Origin: Salibacterium halotolerans
GTDB lineage: Bacteria > Bacillota > Bacilli > Bacillales > Marinococcaceae
Length of the DNA stretch: 64,000 bases
Direction of reading: 5' to 3'
Assembly (NCBI RefSeq): GCF_900115625.1
Contig: NZ_FOXD01000012.1
Span: forward strand, 1-64,000
A program made the position numbers and the translations under genes. The notes beneath the pieces were generated by a model. That model ran no database searches. It saw only the letters and a program-made list of their open reading frames with translations, and was not told the origin of the DNA. Below are positions 14,129 to 23,337 of this stretch, in pieces (the stretch's first letter is position 1; every line of letters starts with the position of its first letter).

Positions 14129-16222
14129 ATGAACACAGCAGTGAGCCGAAGCGGCCGGCAGCGACCGGGCATCATCCGGCTGTTGATCCGATTGATGCTG
14201 CTTGCAGGTATTATCGGCATGATCGGTATATTAGCGGCCGCAGGCTCTGCTTATCTGCTTCAGCCGCCGCCAATCCATGTCGATCAATCCACCGTTGTCT
14301 ACGGGGCCGATCAATCGGTCATCGGAGAACACCATAATGGAAAACAGCGGTATTGGGTAAATCTTGAAGACATCTCCCCGCATCTTGTGCAGGCGTCGGT
14401 GGCGGTGGAAGATGATGAATTTTATGAACACAATGGGTTTGACCTAACCCGTATTGTGTCCGCCGCAGCTGTAAACATAAGAACCTTTTCCAAAGCACAG
14501 GGTGGAAGCACGATAACCCAGCAGTACGCCAGGAATCTTTTTTTATCTCATGATAAAACGTGGGCACGCAAACTCGAGGAAGCTTTTTATGCGCTTCGTC
14601 TGGAAACACATTATGAGAAAAAAGACATTCTCGAAGGGTATCTGAATACGATTTATTTCGGGCACGGCGCCTATGGTATCGAAGCAGCCGCGCGCCTTTA
14701 TTTTGATACATCCGCCGAGGACCTGTCCCTTGCCCAAGCGTCTCTTCTGGCCGGTTTGCCGAAAGGTCCTTCATATTATTCCCCGTTTTCCCATCCTGAC
14801 CGGGCCCATGAGCGGCAGAAGCTTGTGCTGTCCGCCATGGAACAGACGGGCGTGATTACCGCCGAAGAAAAAGAAAATGCCGAAAACGCCCCTCTTTCCC
14901 TGGAACCACCCGGTCAGTTATCCGACGACCGGGTCGGCCCGTATTTTCAGGACCACGTTCAGTCTCTGGTGGAACAAAAATACGATATCGATCCTAAACT
15001 GGTGGAACAGGGGGGCCTGCGGATTCATACCACACTCGATCCCGAACTGCAGAAAACAGCGGAAAAGTGGTTCCGCAATGAAATTCCAAAAGACTCGGAG
15101 CTCCAGGGTGCACTTGTCGCCATGGATCCGGAGACCGGGAATGTCCTCGCCATGGTCGGGGGGAAAAATTATGAGGAAAGCACCTTTAACCGGGCGGCCG
15201 ATGCAGCACGGGCTCCTGGTTCTGCGCTGAAGCCATTTCTTTACTACGCAGCACTGGAAGACGGGTTCACCCCGTTAACATCTTTTCGAAGCGAACCATC
15301 AGAGTTTACCGTTGGCAGCCAGGGACGCACGTATGCCCCCGGCAACTACGGCGAAATCTATGCAAATGATTTCATTCCCATGTATGAAGCGCTCGCGGTA
15401 TCCGATAACATTTATGCCGTGAAAACCCATATGTCTCTCGGGCCGGAAACCCTTGTATCTACATTGAAAGAAGCCGGGATTACGTCCGATTTATCTCCTA
15501 TTCCGTCCCTGGCCCTCGGCACGCAGAATGTAAAACCGCTGCAGTTAACAAGTGCGTACCTCCCTTTTGCAAACGGGGGGAAAAAAGCAGAGCCGCGTCT
15601 GATCAAAAAGATCACCGATGCAGAGGGGAATGTACTTGTCGAGAATGAACCAGAAACAACTCAAATATTTGATCCTCAAAAAACGTATGTTGTCACGGAT
15701 ATGATGAAAGGCGTTTTTGATGTGTCCATGGATGCCTATACATCGGTAACCGGCCATTCCGTGGCCCATCTGTTTAACCGGCCGCTTGCCGGAAAGAGCG
15801 GTTCCACCAATCATGACAGCTGGATGGCCGGTTTTTCTCCCGGCCTTGCCGCCGGTGTATGGATCGGCTACGACGATAACCGGAAAATGAACCACGCCGA
15901 AGAAGGGCAGATCTCCAAACGAATCTGGGCACAGTTTATGGAAGAAGGACTTGAAGATGAACTGAAGATGGATTTCCCTTCTCCGGAAGAAATAGTAAAA
16001 ACTCCGATCGATCCTGAAACCGGACTGCTTGCATCCGAAGAATGCGGCACCTCCCGGACTATCGCTTTTGAAAAAGGAACAGAGCCGCAGCGCTCCTGCA
16101 CCGAAGAACTCGAAAACAGACAAAACGCCAATCCAGAAGACCATCCAAACGAGAAAGAAGAGCAGCCACCCGGGCAGCAGGAAAAACTCTGGGACCGGCT
16201 CAAACGCTGGATGCAACCGTAA
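14129..16222 (+). CDS. Class A penicillin-binding protein (transglycosylase/transpeptidase)
   Basis: This 697-residue bifunctional peptidoglycan synthase has a membrane anchor at about residues 20-45. The GT51 glycosyltransferase domain includes VAVEDDEFYEHNGFD (catalytic Glu), GGSTITQQYARNLF and LNTIYFGHGAYGIEAAA. The transpeptidase domain carries the SxxK motif GSALKP (about 364), the SxN motif VSDN (about 423) and KSGST near residue 554 in place of the commoner KTG. A disordered Pro/Glu-rich tail follows. It resembles the Bacillus PbpF/PbpG group. In B. subtilis pbpG is the neighbour of ywhD, as here. ATG start with CAGGAGGGG. The KSG triad is an accepted variant, so activity is expected. 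Confidence 0.92.
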   Translation: MNTAVSRSGRQRPGIIRLLIRLMLLAGIIGMIGILAAAGSAYLLQPPPIHVDQSTVVYGADQSVIGEHHNGKQRYWVNLEDISPHLVQASVAVEDDEFYEHNGFDLTRIVSAAAVNIRTFSKAQGGSTITQQYARNLFLSHDKTWARKLEEAFYALRLETHYEKKDILEGYLNTIYFGHGAYGIEAAARLYFDTSAEDLSLAQASLLAGLPKGPSYYSPFSHPDRAHERQKLVLSAMEQTGVITAEEKENAENAPLSLEPPGQLSDDRVGPYFQDHVQSLVEQKYDIDPKLVEQGGLRIHTTLDPELQKTAEKWFRNEIPKDSELQGALVAMDPETGNVLAMVGGKNYEESTFNRAADAARAPGSALKPFLYYAALEDGFTPLTSFRSEPSEFTVGSQGRTYAPGNYGEIYANDFIPMYEALAVSDNIYAVKTHMSLGPETLVSTLKEAGITSDLSPIPSLALGTQNVKPLQLTSAYLPFANGGKKAEPRLIKKITDAEGNVLVENEPETTQIFDPQKTYVVTDMMKGVFDVSMDAYTSVTGHSVAHLFNRPLAGKSGSTNHDSWMAGFSPGLAAGVWIGYDDNRKMNHAEEGQISKRIWAQFMEEGLEDELKMDFPSPEEIVKTPIDPETGLLASEECGTSRTIAFEKGTEPQRSCTEELENRQNANPEDHPNEKEEQPPGQQEKLWDRLKRWMQP

Positions 16223-16236
16223 TATGTTCTAAAACG

Positions 16237-16275
16237 AAAATGTGCAGAAGGGCCGGTTGGCGCTCCTGCACATTT
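16237..16275. terminator. Terminator between the PBP gene and ywhD
   Basis: AAAATGTGCAG pairs with CTGCACATTTT around a GC-rich loop. It is placed for the plus-strand PBP gene and could also serve ywhD from the other side. Confidence 0.75.
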
Positions 16276-16372
16276 TGGGTCCTTATTTTAATGCATGTGT
16301 GTAGTTCCAGTGTATTCATCATGGTGAAAAAGAACAACCGCTTTGGAGATTGTTCAAAAATTGTTCAAAAAA

Positions 16373-16930
16373 TCAGTTGTCTTCTCCGTCACCGCAATGA
16401 GCGTTCAGCGCTTGATGAAGCTCTTCGCTGGAATGATCCCAGTAGTCTTTATTGAACCCTTTAAGAAACTCGCCCAGAATATACTTGGAATGATCATCCA
16501 TATGATCCACAACCAGTTTACCTTTAAGCGATTTATCCATGTTGTTTACGTGTTCCGGCATGCTTTTGTATCCTTTACGGATCCGTTTGTCAGAGTTCTC
16601 AACCAGTGTTTCACACGCTCCTATCCCGGTGTAGCACGGTTCTCCGTTTACATGATCCACAGTCACCCAGATGAGCCAGTACAGTTTCGGTTCGGGAACA
16701 TCATCTTTATCGGCGGAGAATTTCACTTTTTTTTCAATTTCCGAGCGGGCGTGCAGAGCTCCCATGTCAATAAACGCCCGGTCCTCGGCAGGATCAATGA
16801 TAACCGGAGTCATATTGTCCAGGCTCATCGTTCCTGCCCCGTAACCACCGTCACCGCCGGTGGAATCCCCGCTCAGGATATTAAAGCCGCCGCTTTTACG
16901 TTTCTTGTCATCGTTATCGAAAAGATCCAT
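16373..16930 (-). CDS. ywhD: YwhD family protein
   Basis: This 185-residue protein matches the Bacillus YwhD family, conserved but of unknown function. Recognisable segments are GGFNILSGDSTGGDGGYGAG at the N-terminus and YWLIWVTVDHVNGEPCYTGI in the middle. There is no signal peptide or membrane helix, so it should be cytoplasmic. ATG start with AAAGGAGACG. It is convergent with the PBP gene, as ywhD is linked to pbpG in B. subtilis. No role is proposed. Confidence 0.85.
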   Translation of the reverse strand: MDLFDNDDKKRKSGGFNILSGDSTGGDGGYGAGTMSLDNMTPVIIDPAEDRAFIDMGALHARSEIEKKVKFSADKDDVPEPKLYWLIWVTVDHVNGEPCYTGIGACETLVENSDKRIRKGYKSMPEHVNNMDKSLKGKLVVDHMDDHSKYILGEFLKGFNKDYWDHSSEELHQALNAHCGDGEDN

Positions 16931-16975
16931 GCAATCGTCTCCTTTTAAAGATTCTCTACTCTCATCATACGCTGT

Positions 16976-17482
16976 TCATATGGTTTCTTTCAAAGAATCA
17001 ATCAGCCCCCAGGCTTCCTCCATATCCGCATTCGAATAGTTCTGGCTTTTCTTCAGTTTGTGAACCTTTTCCTTCACGTCATCTTTGGGCAGATCATCAA
17101 AATACAACATGGTCGATACCAGTTCCAAAAAGCGCGAACTGTATTCATTTAAGCGGCTTGTTATCGCTTCTGCCTGCCGGCGGGGCCAGTCCAACTGCAT
17201 ATTCTGAAGAAACGTATTCCCTTCTTCCGTGAGCTGATACCGGTATTGGTAGTATCCGGCTTTGGTTTCCTTCCTCTCCGATACAAATCCGAGGCTGCAC
17301 AATTCTTCCGTTCTCATCGACAGCTCTTCGGAATACGGGCCATACATGTGAAATGTATATTTCTCCTGCAGGGGAAGCTCGAGCTTCTTACAGATATAGA
17401 CGATTTTCTGCCACTTCTTACGACCGACTACTTCTCCGGCGTCCTGCAATAACGCGAGTAACTTTGCATGATCAGGCAGCAT
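16976..17482 (-). CDS. ywgA: YwgA family protein
   Basis: This 168-residue protein matches Bacillus YwgA, a conserved cytoplasmic protein of unknown function. Its N-terminal half (LLALLQDAGEVVGRKKWQKI) looks like a winged-helix module, and FHMYGPYSEEL is a conserved segment. The start ATG overlaps the stop of ywfO (TAATG), so the two are translationally coupled. The ribosome site lies inside the end of ywfO. Its C-terminus is rich in charged helices. Confidence 0.85.
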   Translation of the reverse strand: MLPDHAKLLALLQDAGEVVGRKKWQKIVYICKKLELPLQEKYTFHMYGPYSEELSMRTEELCSLGFVSERKETKAGYYQYRYQLTEEGNTFLQNMQLDWPRRQAEAITSRLNEYSSRFLELVSTMLYFDDLPKDDVKEKVHKLKKSQNYSNADMEEAWGLIDSLKETI

Positions 17483-18840
17483 TACTGACTTCCTCCTTCA
17501 TACTTGAACCATTCCTGTGCCTGCTGCTTTGGTTCACCTTGTTCATTATCGGAAAACAGCATGTCTTTGATCTCTTGTTTCGTCTTTTCGTAACCGGGCG
17601 TTTCCAGCCATTCTTTAGGGTAGTAAAGTTTGTGATCCGTGCGTTTCTTTCCGGATATGGCTTCCACCAGATCCGACTCTCTGGACAGTTCCCGGAGCCG
17701 TCCATTTGGCATTAAGAGGTGGATCGGCATTCGTTCTTCTTCTTCCCCCGGCCGGTAGAAGTCATACGGAAGATCCGACGAGGAATCGATCACGAGATAA
17801 TAGTCCGGATCAATCCCCGCCTCCCGGAATAACTCCTGCAGCTTTGTCCATTTGTTCAGCAGAAAGTTTTGGCTGAATTCTACAAACTTGAACAGGCGCC
17901 GGTTCAGAAAACGCTGGCACAGATCCCGCAGAATGCTGTCGTCTTCAAACTGCCACATTTGAAAATAATACGTAATGACCGATTCATCAAGACACAGATA
18001 ATCTTCGAGCGTCTGGGTCCCTTCAAAAAAACGCTGAAAATGATAAGGCTGCTGGAAAAAGTCATATCCGTTTTCCCTCAGTTTTTTCACCCGCTGCAGA
18101 ATCTTACTTAAAATCACTTCCGCACTTCGTGTCACGGGATGAAAATAGACCTGCCAGTACATCTGATAACGGCTCATGATATAATCCTCGACCGCGTGCA
18201 TGCCGGTATTTTTAATGACGGCCTGGTCTTCGGTGGGGCGCATCACACGCAGGATACGTTCCATGTCAAAATGCCCGTAACTGACACCGGTATAATACGC
18301 ATCCCTCTGCAGATAATCCATCCGGTCCGCATCAATCTGACTGGAAATCATGCTGACGACGAGTTTATTGGGGTATGTTTTTTCAATGACATCCGCCACG
18401 TCCTGAGGAAAATTCTCCCCCATACGGCGAAGCACCTGATTCACTTCCGTATCGCCGGTGATAATTTTTCTTGTCCACCATTCATGGTCTGTCTGAAATA
18501 CTTTTTCAAAGGAATGGGAGTACGGGCCGTGGCCGATATCATGAAGCAGGGCGGCGCTGAGACAGAGAAGGCGTTCTTCCTGCTGCCAGTGCGGTCTGCC
18601 GTCAAACACTTCGATGATCCGTCTCATGATTTCATACACACCCATGGAATGGTTGAACCGGGTATGTTCCGCGCCGTGAAACGTCAAAAAGGTCGTTCCG
18701 AGCTGACGGATCCGCCGCATCCGCTGGAATTCGCGGGTTCCAATCAAGTCCCATATCAGTTCATCCCGGATATGAATATAACGGTGAACCGGGTCTTTGA
18801 ACACTTTTTCTTCCTGCAGTTTCCGGTTTCCTTCTCTCAT
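17482..18840 (-). CDS. ywfO: HD-domain phosphohydrolase YwfO
   Basis: This 452-residue HD-superfamily protein is of the dGTPase/SAMHD1-like type. The HD signature is complete: His64 in RFNHSMGVYE, His100-Asp101 in LLHDIGHGPYSHSFE, and Asp193 in SSQIDADRMDYLQRDAYYTG. Relatives hydrolyse deoxynucleoside or other nucleoside triphosphates; the substrate here is not assignable. A long C-terminal region follows the HD core. It is the first gene of a pair with ywgA, a pairing kept in Bacillus. The ATG start has AAGGGAG about 12 nt upstream, a little far, but no better start is seen. Confidence 0.88.
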   Translation of the reverse strand: MREGNRKLQEEKVFKDPVHRYIHIRDELIWDLIGTREFQRMRRIRQLGTTFLTFHGAEHTRFNHSMGVYEIMRRIIEVFDGRPHWQQEERLLCLSAALLHDIGHGPYSHSFEKVFQTDHEWWTRKIITGDTEVNQVLRRMGENFPQDVADVIEKTYPNKLVVSMISSQIDADRMDYLQRDAYYTGVSYGHFDMERILRVMRPTEDQAVIKNTGMHAVEDYIMSRYQMYWQVYFHPVTRSAEVILSKILQRVKKLRENGYDFFQQPYHFQRFFEGTQTLEDYLCLDESVITYYFQMWQFEDDSILRDLCQRFLNRRLFKFVEFSQNFLLNKWTKLQELFREAGIDPDYYLVIDSSSDLPYDFYRPGEEEERMPIHLLMPNGRLRELSRESDLVEAISGKKRTDHKLYYPKEWLETPGYEKTKQEIKDMLFSDNEQGEPKQQAQEWFKYEGGSQ

Positions 18841-19020
18841 GAGCCGTTTTCCGCTCCCTTATGTATGCTCTGTTTCCAATCACGACGTTAGTATCCTTTA
18901 TTATACCAATCCAACTGCTTTTATGGCAAAATAAACCTGGAGCGCAGCCCGTATTTCAACCGCGGTAGTTTCATGCTATAATCTACGGAGCTATTATCAA
19001 TGAGAACGGAGTTCAAGCCC

Positions 19021-19872
19021 ATGAATATGAATGACATGTTCCACGGCATACGCTGGCGCTGGATTGACCACGCCGGGTCCGGCCTTCATTTTCATCCCCT
19101 TCAGTCTTTTGCCTATGATGATACGTTCTGTGTCAGCGCAGGGGCAGGACTTGCCCCCGTAATGCGGGCATGGGTCCATTCTCCCGTTGTGGTGCTCGGC
19201 ATTCAGGACAGCCGCCTGCCGTCAGCGGCGGATGGCATTGACTTGCTGCGGGAACAGGGGTACCAGGTGATCGTCCGGAATTCTGGAGGGCTCGCGGTCG
19301 TGCTGGACGAAGGCATTTTCAACTTGTCCTTTATCTTTAAAGAAAATAAACAGTTTTCTATTCACAGCGGTTACGAGTTGATGTGGGAAGCAGTCCGGAG
19401 GATGTTCCCGGACGCTCCCGCTTCAATTGACGCGTATGAAGTGAAAGGGTCCTACTGCCCCGGTGATTATGACCTGAGTATAAACGGGCGTAAATTCGCC
19501 GGTATTTCGCAGCGCCGTATCCGCGGCGGCGCCGCCGTTCAGATTTACATGGCCGTTCACGGCAGCGGAGCGAAACGGGCCCGGCTGTTAAAACAGTTCT
19601 ACGAGACGGCCGCCGGCGGTGATCACCCGCCTGCATTCGAACCCCCCCGTATTGAACCACAGGTCATGGCCTCCCTTGCCGAACTGTACGACGGTACATT
19701 CACGATAAACGACGTCCTGTACCGCCTGCTGACAACCGTGAAAAACGAAGGCGCCTTTATCGACGAAAGCCGTTTGGAGGAGGATGAACAGGAACGCTTC
19801 GATATGTACCTGAACCGGGTCATGGAACGAAATGACAAAGCCCTGCGGAAAACAAAACAGCAGAATCCATAA
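19021..19872 (+). CDS. lipL: Octanoyl-[GcvH]:protein N-octanoyltransferase
   Basis: This 283-residue LipL amidotransferase moves octanoyl groups from GcvH to the E2 subunits of lipoate-dependent dehydrogenases. The catalytic cysteine is Cys146 in KGSYCPGDYDLS, and Lys158 lies in GRKFAGISQRR. RNSGGLAVVLDEGIFNLS forms the substrate pocket seen in the biotin/lipoate ligase fold. An ATG at 19000 is also in frame. The ATG at 19021 is preferred because it has ACGGAG upstream and matches the usual length of the N-terminal segment. It is convergent with pta, the same neighbourhood as in B. subtilis. Confidence 0.93.
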   Translation: MNMNDMFHGIRWRWIDHAGSGLHFHPLQSFAYDDTFCVSAGAGLAPVMRAWVHSPVVVLGIQDSRLPSAADGIDLLREQGYQVIVRNSGGLAVVLDEGIFNLSFIFKENKQFSIHSGYELMWEAVRRMFPDAPASIDAYEVKGSYCPGDYDLSINGRKFAGISQRRIRGGAAVQIYMAVHGSGAKRARLLKQFYETAAGGDHPPAFEPPRIEPQVMASLAELYDGTFTINDVLYRLLTTVKNEGAFIDESRLEEDEQERFDMYLNRVMERNDKALRKTKQQNP

Positions 19873-19915
19873 AAAATGAGGCTGTCCCTTTTTATTCGGG
19901 AGAGCCTCATTTTTT
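19871..19915. terminator. Bidirectional terminator between lipL and pta
   Basis: AAAAAATGAGGCT pairs with AGCCTCATTTTTT, with an inner GTCCC/GGGAG extension. T-tracts flank both sides of two convergent genes. Confidence 0.9.
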
Positions 19916-19929
19916 GGATAGCTGCTCTT

Positions 19930-20928
19930 TTACACCTTAGTCAGTGTTTTTTTTTCCGTAATAGCCTGCATTCCGGTGAGAAGCGCCAGGTTGTATACAT
20001 CCATGACGCTGCAGCCTCGGGACAGGTCGTTCACCGGTTTGTTCAGCCCCTGAAGAATCGGGCCGACTGCTTCGTATCCGCCGAGACGCTGGGCGATTTT
20101 ATACCCCAGGTTGCCGGATTCCAGACTTGGAAAAATAAAGACGTTTGCCTCTCCCTGCAGAGGGGAGTCCGGTGCTTTTGTCTGTGCCACGGCCGGAACA
20201 AACGCTGCGTCAAACTGGAATTCTCCGTCGATCATGAGATCCGGGCGGTCGTCCTGGGCTTTTGCTGTCGCTTCAGATACTTTATGGGTTTCCGCGGAAG
20301 AGGCGGACCCTTTCGTCGAAAAGCTTAGCATTGCCACTCTCGGATCTATATCAAACGTCTGAGCCGTCTCGGCAGTGGACACCGCTATCTCCGCAAGCTC
20401 TTCGGCACTTGGTGAAATATTAATCGCGCAGTCGGCAAACACGAATTTTTTCTCATCTTTGACCATGATAAACACGCCGGACGTTTTCTGAATGCCGGGT
20501 TTTGTCTTTATGATCTGCAGCGCCGGACGAACGGTATCACCGGTGGAATGAGCCGCTCCGCTCACCAGTCCGTCGGCTTCATCCATATAAACAAGCATCG
20601 TTCCGAAGTAATTCGGATCCTGCAGTTTTTCTTTTGCCGTTTCTTCCGTTTCTTTCCCTTTACGCCGCTCCACGAAGGCTTCCGTCATGCGGTCCAGGTG
20701 TTGATAGGTAGATGGATCATATATCAAGGCATTTTCGAGTGAAATGCCGAGTGATTCCGCTTTTGTCTGCACGTCTTCTTCGCTCCCGATGATAACCGGA
20801 CGCACCATTTTATCTTCTGCCAGTTTGGCGGCGGCTTCAATGATGCGGTCATCGTCTCCTTCCGGAAATACAATAGAAGGATAGGAAGCTTTTACCTGGC
20901 TTTTCACCATTTCAAACAGATCGCTCAC
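19930..20928 (-). CDS. pta: Phosphate acetyltransferase
   Basis: This 332-residue enzyme interconverts acetyl-CoA and acetyl phosphate, the first step of acetate overflow. Family segments are IVFPEGDDDRIIEAAAKLAE, SGAAHSTGDTVRPALQ, FADCAINISPSAEELAEIA and VFIFPSLESGNLGYKIAQRL. Length matches the short Bacillus Pta, which lacks the N-terminal regulatory domain of enteric enzymes. GTG start with AAAGGAGG. Single gene. The acetate kinase gene is not in this window. Confidence 0.95.
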   Translation of the reverse strand: MSDLFEMVKSQVKASYPSIVFPEGDDDRIIEAAAKLAEDKMVRPVIIGSEEDVQTKAESLGISLENALIYDPSTYQHLDRMTEAFVERRKGKETEETAKEKLQDPNYFGTMLVYMDEADGLVSGAAHSTGDTVRPALQIIKTKPGIQKTSGVFIMVKDEKKFVFADCAINISPSAEELAEIAVSTAETAQTFDIDPRVAMLSFSTKGSASSAETHKVSEATAKAQDDRPDLMIDGEFQFDAAFVPAVAQTKAPDSPLQGEANVFIFPSLESGNLGYKIAQRLGGYEAVGPILQGLNKPVNDLSRGCSVMDVYNLALLTGMQAITEKKTLTKV

Positions 20929-21310
20929 AGCCGATTCCTCCTTTATCTCACATTCCCGTGTTCCTGTTCATCCAAGCTTTACATTTATTATAACCTGTTT
21001 TCAGGCAAACTACATGTTTCATGAAAACTTGTCACTTATTTTTCATTCACAAGCATACTCCAGTGCCTCGAAAAAATAAACCGTAAGGCACAAAATAATA
21101 AAAATAGAAATTTTCTAACCGGTATGCGTTTCCATCTCCCGGCAAATCAAGCGTTTTCACCTTTTCAGCGACACTGTTTCACGTGAAACATTCCGGTTTG
21201 AGGAAAAATGGTCCTTCTTTTATTCCTACGAAAAACCTACAATGAATCCTTCCACTCTGTATCATACTAAAACCATACGTATACCTTTTAACAGGAAAGG
21301 AAGATAAAAC
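20929..21310. other. Intergenic region carrying a parS site
   Basis: No open frame of note. It contains the pta upstream region, the perfect parS at 21175-21190 and the promoter region of the OYE-like gene. Nothing else is recognised. Confidence 0.6.
21175..21190. promoter_or_regulatory. parS site
   Basis: TGTTTCACGTGAAACA is a perfect 16-bp palindrome matching the Bacillus parS consensus bound by Spo0J. Confidence 0.92.
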
Positions 21311-22138
21311 ATGAAGAAACAATGGTTGCAGGACCCTCTTCCCCTGCAGCATGTTACACTGCCGAGCCGGATTATCATTGAGATGGAAAACAGCACATCC
21401 ATTGGTGGAAATCATCTCCCTCCCTTCCCTGTCGGTTATCTCGCTGCAGGAAATATTGATTCCTCTCCCTCCGAACGATGGAAACATGTCATTCAAAGTG
21501 TTCATAAAGAGGGAGGTTACATTTTTTTGAAGTTGGAAATCGAAAAAGATCATTTCTATTCTGCTTCCCGGGAAACCGCCCTGCATGACATCCATCGAAT
21601 GGTCCAGTCTTTCGCCGACCAGGCTGCGAATGCCGAACAGGCTGGTTTTGACGGTGTGGAAATAGAAGGGATAAAAGAATCTGTCATCCACTCTTTTGTG
21701 TCCAGTGAGACAAACAACCGGAGCGGAAGCTGGGGAGGCTCCCGCAAAGGCCGGCTTCACTTTCCTCTTGCAGTGGGCAGACACGTCCGGGAATATACCG
21801 GACCCGGATTCCCGCTTATCTTCCGCCTTCCTTCTGTAACGGAAGCCGTCCCTTTGGAAGAACTCGCGATGATGGCCGGACAGCTGGAAGCGTCCGGAGT
21901 GGATCTGTTTCATATCGGGCGTGGGCCGGACAACTCCCACTCCACCGAATCATCCTTCCAGAACATTGTACAGACCGCTGCCGCCGTCAAAAAAAGTGTA
22001 TCTGTTCCTGTCATTGCAGCCACCGGTTGTGTATCGGCGGACACATCTTACCGGATGCAGGAAGAACACGGTTTCGACGGTATTTCCATCCATGCCGGTA
22101 ATGACAGCTGGAAGCGTTTGTTTTTGTCTGAAACATGA
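21311..22138 (+). CDS. Short OYE-like flavin oxidoreductase homologue
   Basis: This 275-residue protein resembles NADH:flavin oxidoreductases of the old yellow enzyme family. AEQAGFDGVEI near residue 115 and NNRSGSWGGS near 140 (normally N-R-x-D-x-YGGS) are the best matches. TIM-barrel strands such as VPVIAATG and HGFDGISIHAG follow. It is shorter than the usual 340-370 residues. The His-x-His/Asn pair that binds the substrate carbonyl is not evident, since the segment reads GIKESVIHSFVS. It may have lost enoate-reductase activity or have another role. ATG start with AAAGGAAG. It lies just upstream of hemQ. Confidence 0.65.
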   Translation: MKKQWLQDPLPLQHVTLPSRIIIEMENSTSIGGNHLPPFPVGYLAAGNIDSSPSERWKHVIQSVHKEGGYIFLKLEIEKDHFYSASRETALHDIHRMVQSFADQAANAEQAGFDGVEIEGIKESVIHSFVSSETNNRSGSWGGSRKGRLHFPLAVGRHVREYTGPGFPLIFRLPSVTEAVPLEELAMMAGQLEASGVDLFHIGRGPDNSHSTESSFQNIVQTAAAVKKSVSVPVIAATGCVSADTSYRMQEEHGFDGISIHAGNDSWKRLFLSET

Positions 22139-22242
22139 CAGTTTTATAGTAAGAACTTCTGCAGGATCGCTCATTTTTTTCGTACGGTTTGATTCGTGGT
22201 ATAGTAGATGTACTGGATATCTTTTCAAAGGAGTGATACATA

Positions 22243-22992
22243 ATGAGTGAACCTTCTCAAACATTGGACGGCTGGTTCTGCCTTCATGACCTCCGTAAAA
22301 TGGACTGGGCGGCCTGGCGGAACGTGCCGGCGGAAGAACGGCGGGACATCGTTCAGGAATTTGTGGACATGGTCCATACTTGGAAAGCTGTGGAAGAAGA
22401 AGAAAACGGCAGCTACGCCCTTTATACCGTAGTCGGTCATAAAGCCGACTTTATGATGGTCAATCTGCGCGACTCCCTGAATGACCTGGACCACATTGAA
22501 CAGGAATTCAACAAACTGCGCATCGCCGACTACACGACACAGACCTACTCGTATGTGTCCGTTGTGGAACAGGGGAACTACACCCCGCCGAAAGACGGCA
22601 GTGATCCACTTGATAACCCGAATATGCGGGCAAGAGTCTATCCGATCCTGCCGAAGTGGAACCATATCTGCTTTTACCCAATGGATAAGAAACGGGAAGG
22701 GGACGATAACTGGTATTCCCTTCCGATTGATGAGCGTGTGGAATTAATGAAAGCCCACGGAAAGACCGGACGGAAATACGCGGGCGAGATTAAACAGATT
22801 ATTTCCGGCTCCACCGGCCTGGATGACTGGGAATGGGGCGTGACATTGTTCGGTCACGACGCGCTTCAGTTCAAAAAACTGATTTATGAAATGCGGTTTG
22901 ATGAAGTGTCCGCCCGTTACGGGAAATTCGGTGCCTTTTATGTCGGCAACCTTCTGGAAACGGACCAGGCCCAGCTTTTCTTTGATATGTAG
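22243..22992 (+). CDS. hemQ: Coproheme decarboxylase HemQ
   Basis: This 249-residue chlorite-dismutase-fold protein converts coproheme III to heme b in the Gram-positive coproporphyrin-dependent pathway. The proximal heme ligand is His172 in KAHGKTGRKYAG. The conserved tyrosine that carries the radical is probably Tyr145 in ICFYPMDKKR. The distal arginine of true chlorite dismutases is not present. ATG start with AAAGGAGTG. It lies near pta, as in B. subtilis (ywfI). A terminator follows immediately. Confidence 0.95.
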   Translation: MSEPSQTLDGWFCLHDLRKMDWAAWRNVPAEERRDIVQEFVDMVHTWKAVEEEENGSYALYTVVGHKADFMMVNLRDSLNDLDHIEQEFNKLRIADYTTQTYSYVSVVEQGNYTPPKDGSDPLDNPNMRARVYPILPKWNHICFYPMDKKREGDDNWYSLPIDERVELMKAHGKTGRKYAGEIKQIISGSTGLDDWEWGVTLFGHDALQFKKLIYEMRFDEVSARYGKFGAFYVGNLLETDQAQLFFDM

Positions 22993-23011
22993 AAAAAAGA
23001 CAATACCATCC

Positions 23012-23043
23012 GAGCTGTCCCGCTGTACGGGGCAGCTCTTTTT
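23012..23043 (+). terminator. Terminator of hemQ
   Basis: GAGCTG-TCCCG pairs with CGGGG-CAGCTC, followed by TTTTTAT, 20 nt after the stop. Confidence 0.85.
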
Positions 23044-23044
23044 A

Positions 23045-23337
23045 TGCTCCAGACGTTGTCATACAGCCACTTTGGAGAAGGTCGGATGAAAAAGAGAAGC
23101 TTAGGACGCGTGTAGGATGTACTTTTAACGGATGGAACCCAAAGAGTATCGGGTAGATGCAATCTAAGGGATACATGTCGCAGCTGCAGTGTTATTTCTG
23201 GTGCTTAGATAGCTGAGTAGAAGCTTTCGGGGCTGCTCAGCTGCCGGTTTTCTCTTTCAATGGCTTTTTTCTAACATAACTCCTCTTTTCCTTTCATATC
23301 GTAGAGTAGATACTGCTGCAGGAAGCGGGGTGATTGC
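23045..23337. other. Intergenic region, hemQ to cwlJ
   Basis: No gene is recognised. The segment GTGTAGGATG near 23111 also occurs at the tail of the dyad element at 62131-62140, so this may be a decayed relative. The sporulation promoter expected for cwlJ was not identified. Confidence 0.4.

Noticed and set aside
21570-21585. NBS-like CTTCCCGGGAAAC in the OYE-like gene
   Set aside because: It has three mismatches in the arms outside CCCGGG, so it is probably coincidental.
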